From Thioploca sp. (GTDB lineage Bacteria; Pseudomonadota; Gammaproteobacteria; Beggiatoales; Beggiatoaceae): a DNA stretch of 6,229 nucleotides. A program made the translations under genes and the position numbers. The DNA is taken from assembly GCA_011371325.1 (NCBI GenBank), contig DRQV01000216.1, positions 1 through 6,229 of the forward strand, in the 5' to 3' direction. Positions within the stretch are counted from its first letter, which is position 1. Each line of letters opens with the position of its first letter. Under the pieces are notes generated by a model. The model made no database searches, had not been told where the DNA came from, and saw only the letters and a program-made list of their open reading frames with translations. Shown one piece after another: positions 5,166 to 6,229 of the stretch.

Positions 5166-6229
5166 GTGTCACATACAGCAAAGAATTACGCTAATTTAGA
5201 TTTTCCATTAAATGTTTTTGCTTACTGTCTTTGCATGCAGGAAGGCCAAGTTGACTATTTACATTATGGTTTATTCGATGAAAATGAATCTATTCAAGAT
5301 GCTAAAATTGCCCAACAAAGAGCTACCGATTTTTTATTAGCTAAATTGCCCAAACCATGTCGAATTTTAGAAATTGGGGTTGGTTTAGGAACAACTGCAT
5401 CCCAACTTGCTAAACTGGGTTATATAGTAACGGCTATTAGTCCTGATCAAAAACAAATAGCTATTGCTAAAAATAATGTGGCTGATAAAGTTAAACTAGA
5501 ATGCACTACTTTAGAAGAATTTACCGCTCCCAACAATAGTTTTGATGTAATTTTACTACAAGAATCCGCTCAATATTTAAATGTTTTAGCATTATTCAAT
5601 AAAGTTCATGGTTTATTAACTACTAATGGCCTAGTATTTATAGCTGATGAAATTGGATTACGACGCACAGAAACTGATACTCCAAATGAGTTACCTTTGC
5701 TAGATTATACAATAGCTCAAGCTCAACGTTGTGGATTTAAGTTAACTGAACAAGTTGATTTATCCAAACAAGCCGCACCTAGTGTTGATTACTTGCTATG
5801 GGTGATAGCTAAATATCGTACTAATATATTACTAGATTTGCAACTAGAATCTTCTATATTAACTGAATTAGAAACATCCTTACAAAAATATCAACAAAAA
5901 TATCTTGCGGGAATTTATGGTTATGTATTTCTCCAATTTACTAAAACCGTAACTCCTAGATGGCAAATTAATATAATTACTGTACAAGATATTCCGGCAG
6001 TATGTAATTTATTTAATGAAGTATTTGCCCCAGAAACTATGACTCCAGAATTTTGGCACTGGAAATATGGTGATAATCGGGAATTATGTATAGTAGCATG
6101 GCATAATAATAAAATAGTAGGTTATTTAGGCGGTATAAAAAAAGAAATATATTATTTTGGTCAACCTAAATTTGCGGTTCAAATTGCAGATGTGATGGTA
6201 TCTCGACAAGAAAGAGCTGTATTAACTAA
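5166..6229 (+). CDS. SAM-dependent methyltransferase fused to a GNAT acetyltransferase domain (3' end outside window)
   Basis: An open frame of 354 codons from GTG 5166 to the right edge without a stop, so the gene is incomplete here. GGAG (5155-5158) lies 7 nt before the GTG. Residues about 30-215 form a class I methyltransferase: ILEIGVGLGTTASQLA (67-82) is the SAM-binding glycine loop, ISPDQ (91-95) carries the acidic residue after strand 2, FDVILLQESAQYL (126-138) is motif II, and GLLTTNGLVFIADE (149-162) follows. After a helical stretch (about 220-250), residues from about 268 look like the first half of a GNAT domain: ITVQDIPAVCNLFNEVF, then FWHWKYGDN (296-304), then IVAWHNNKIVGYLGG (309-323). 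The expected acetyl-CoA pyrophosphate loop would lie just beyond VSRQERAVLT. No signal peptide or membrane segment is seen. The substrates of both activities are unknown. The gene is divergent from the cytochrome gene. Confidence 0.8.
   Translation, partial: MSHTAKNYANLDFPLNVFAYCLCMQEGQVDYLHYGLFDENESIQDAKIAQQRATDFLLAKLPKPCRILEIGVGLGTTASQLAKLGYIVTAISPDQKQIAIAKNNVADKVKLECTTLEEFTAPNNSFDVILLQESAQYLNVLALFNKVHGLLTTNGLVFIADEIGLRRTETDTPNELPLLDYTIAQAQRCGFKLTEQVDLSKQAAPSVDYLLWVIAKYRTNILLDLQLESSILTELETSLQKYQQKYLAGIYGYVFLQFTKTVTPRWQINIITVQDIPAVCNLFNEVFAPETMTPEFWHWKYGDNRELCIVAWHNNKIVGYLGGIKKEIYYFGQPKFAVQIADVMVSRQERAVLT

Overview
The window is AT-rich (about one third G+C by eye) and densely packed with bacterial genes. 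It most likely comes from the chromosome of a low-GC gamma- or betaproteobacterium. The evidence is an Fe-type superoxide dismutase with E. coli SodB numbering, a long-form adenylate kinase whose lid carries the Gram-negative His/Ser/Asp/Thr set instead of four zinc cysteines, and a membrane-anchored protein built from cytochrome c5-type domains. I cannot name a genus from the sequence alone.

Layout. (1) 2-2263, plus strand: the right end of a surface-glycan gene cluster. It holds the last 47 codons of a probable family 2 glycosyltransferase, then, 10 nt later, a class I methyltransferase with an N-terminal Cys4 motif, then a sulfotransferase whose start overlaps the methyltransferase stop (ATGA). 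(2) 2264-2917, plus strand: sodB with its own promoter and an FNR-box-like palindrome over the -35 region. (3) 2918-3144: a noncoding gap between convergent genes, ending in a 15-bp-stem hairpin. (4) 3145-5067, minus strand: adk, preceded by a three-domain cytochrome c5-type protein. (5) 5068-5165: a short divergent promoter region with overlapping promoters on the two strands. (6) 5166-6229, plus strand: a methyltransferase domain fused to the start of a GNAT acetyltransferase domain, running off the right edge of the window.

How the genes fit together. The first three genes look like one translationally coupled unit that builds a glycan and decorates it by methylation and sulfation; the substrate is not visible. 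sodB, adk and the cytochrome are housekeeping or respiratory genes with an oxygen and electron-transfer theme. The cytochrome would be tethered to the inner membrane with three hemes in the periplasm. The methyltransferase-GNAT fusion is the least familiar gene. No tRNA, rRNA, CRISPR array or intact mobile element was seen. Nothing here amounts to a clearly new multi-gene system. The best leads are the methyltransferase-GNAT fusion, the triheme c5 architecture, the coupled methyltransferase/sulfotransferase pair and the FNR-like site at sodB.
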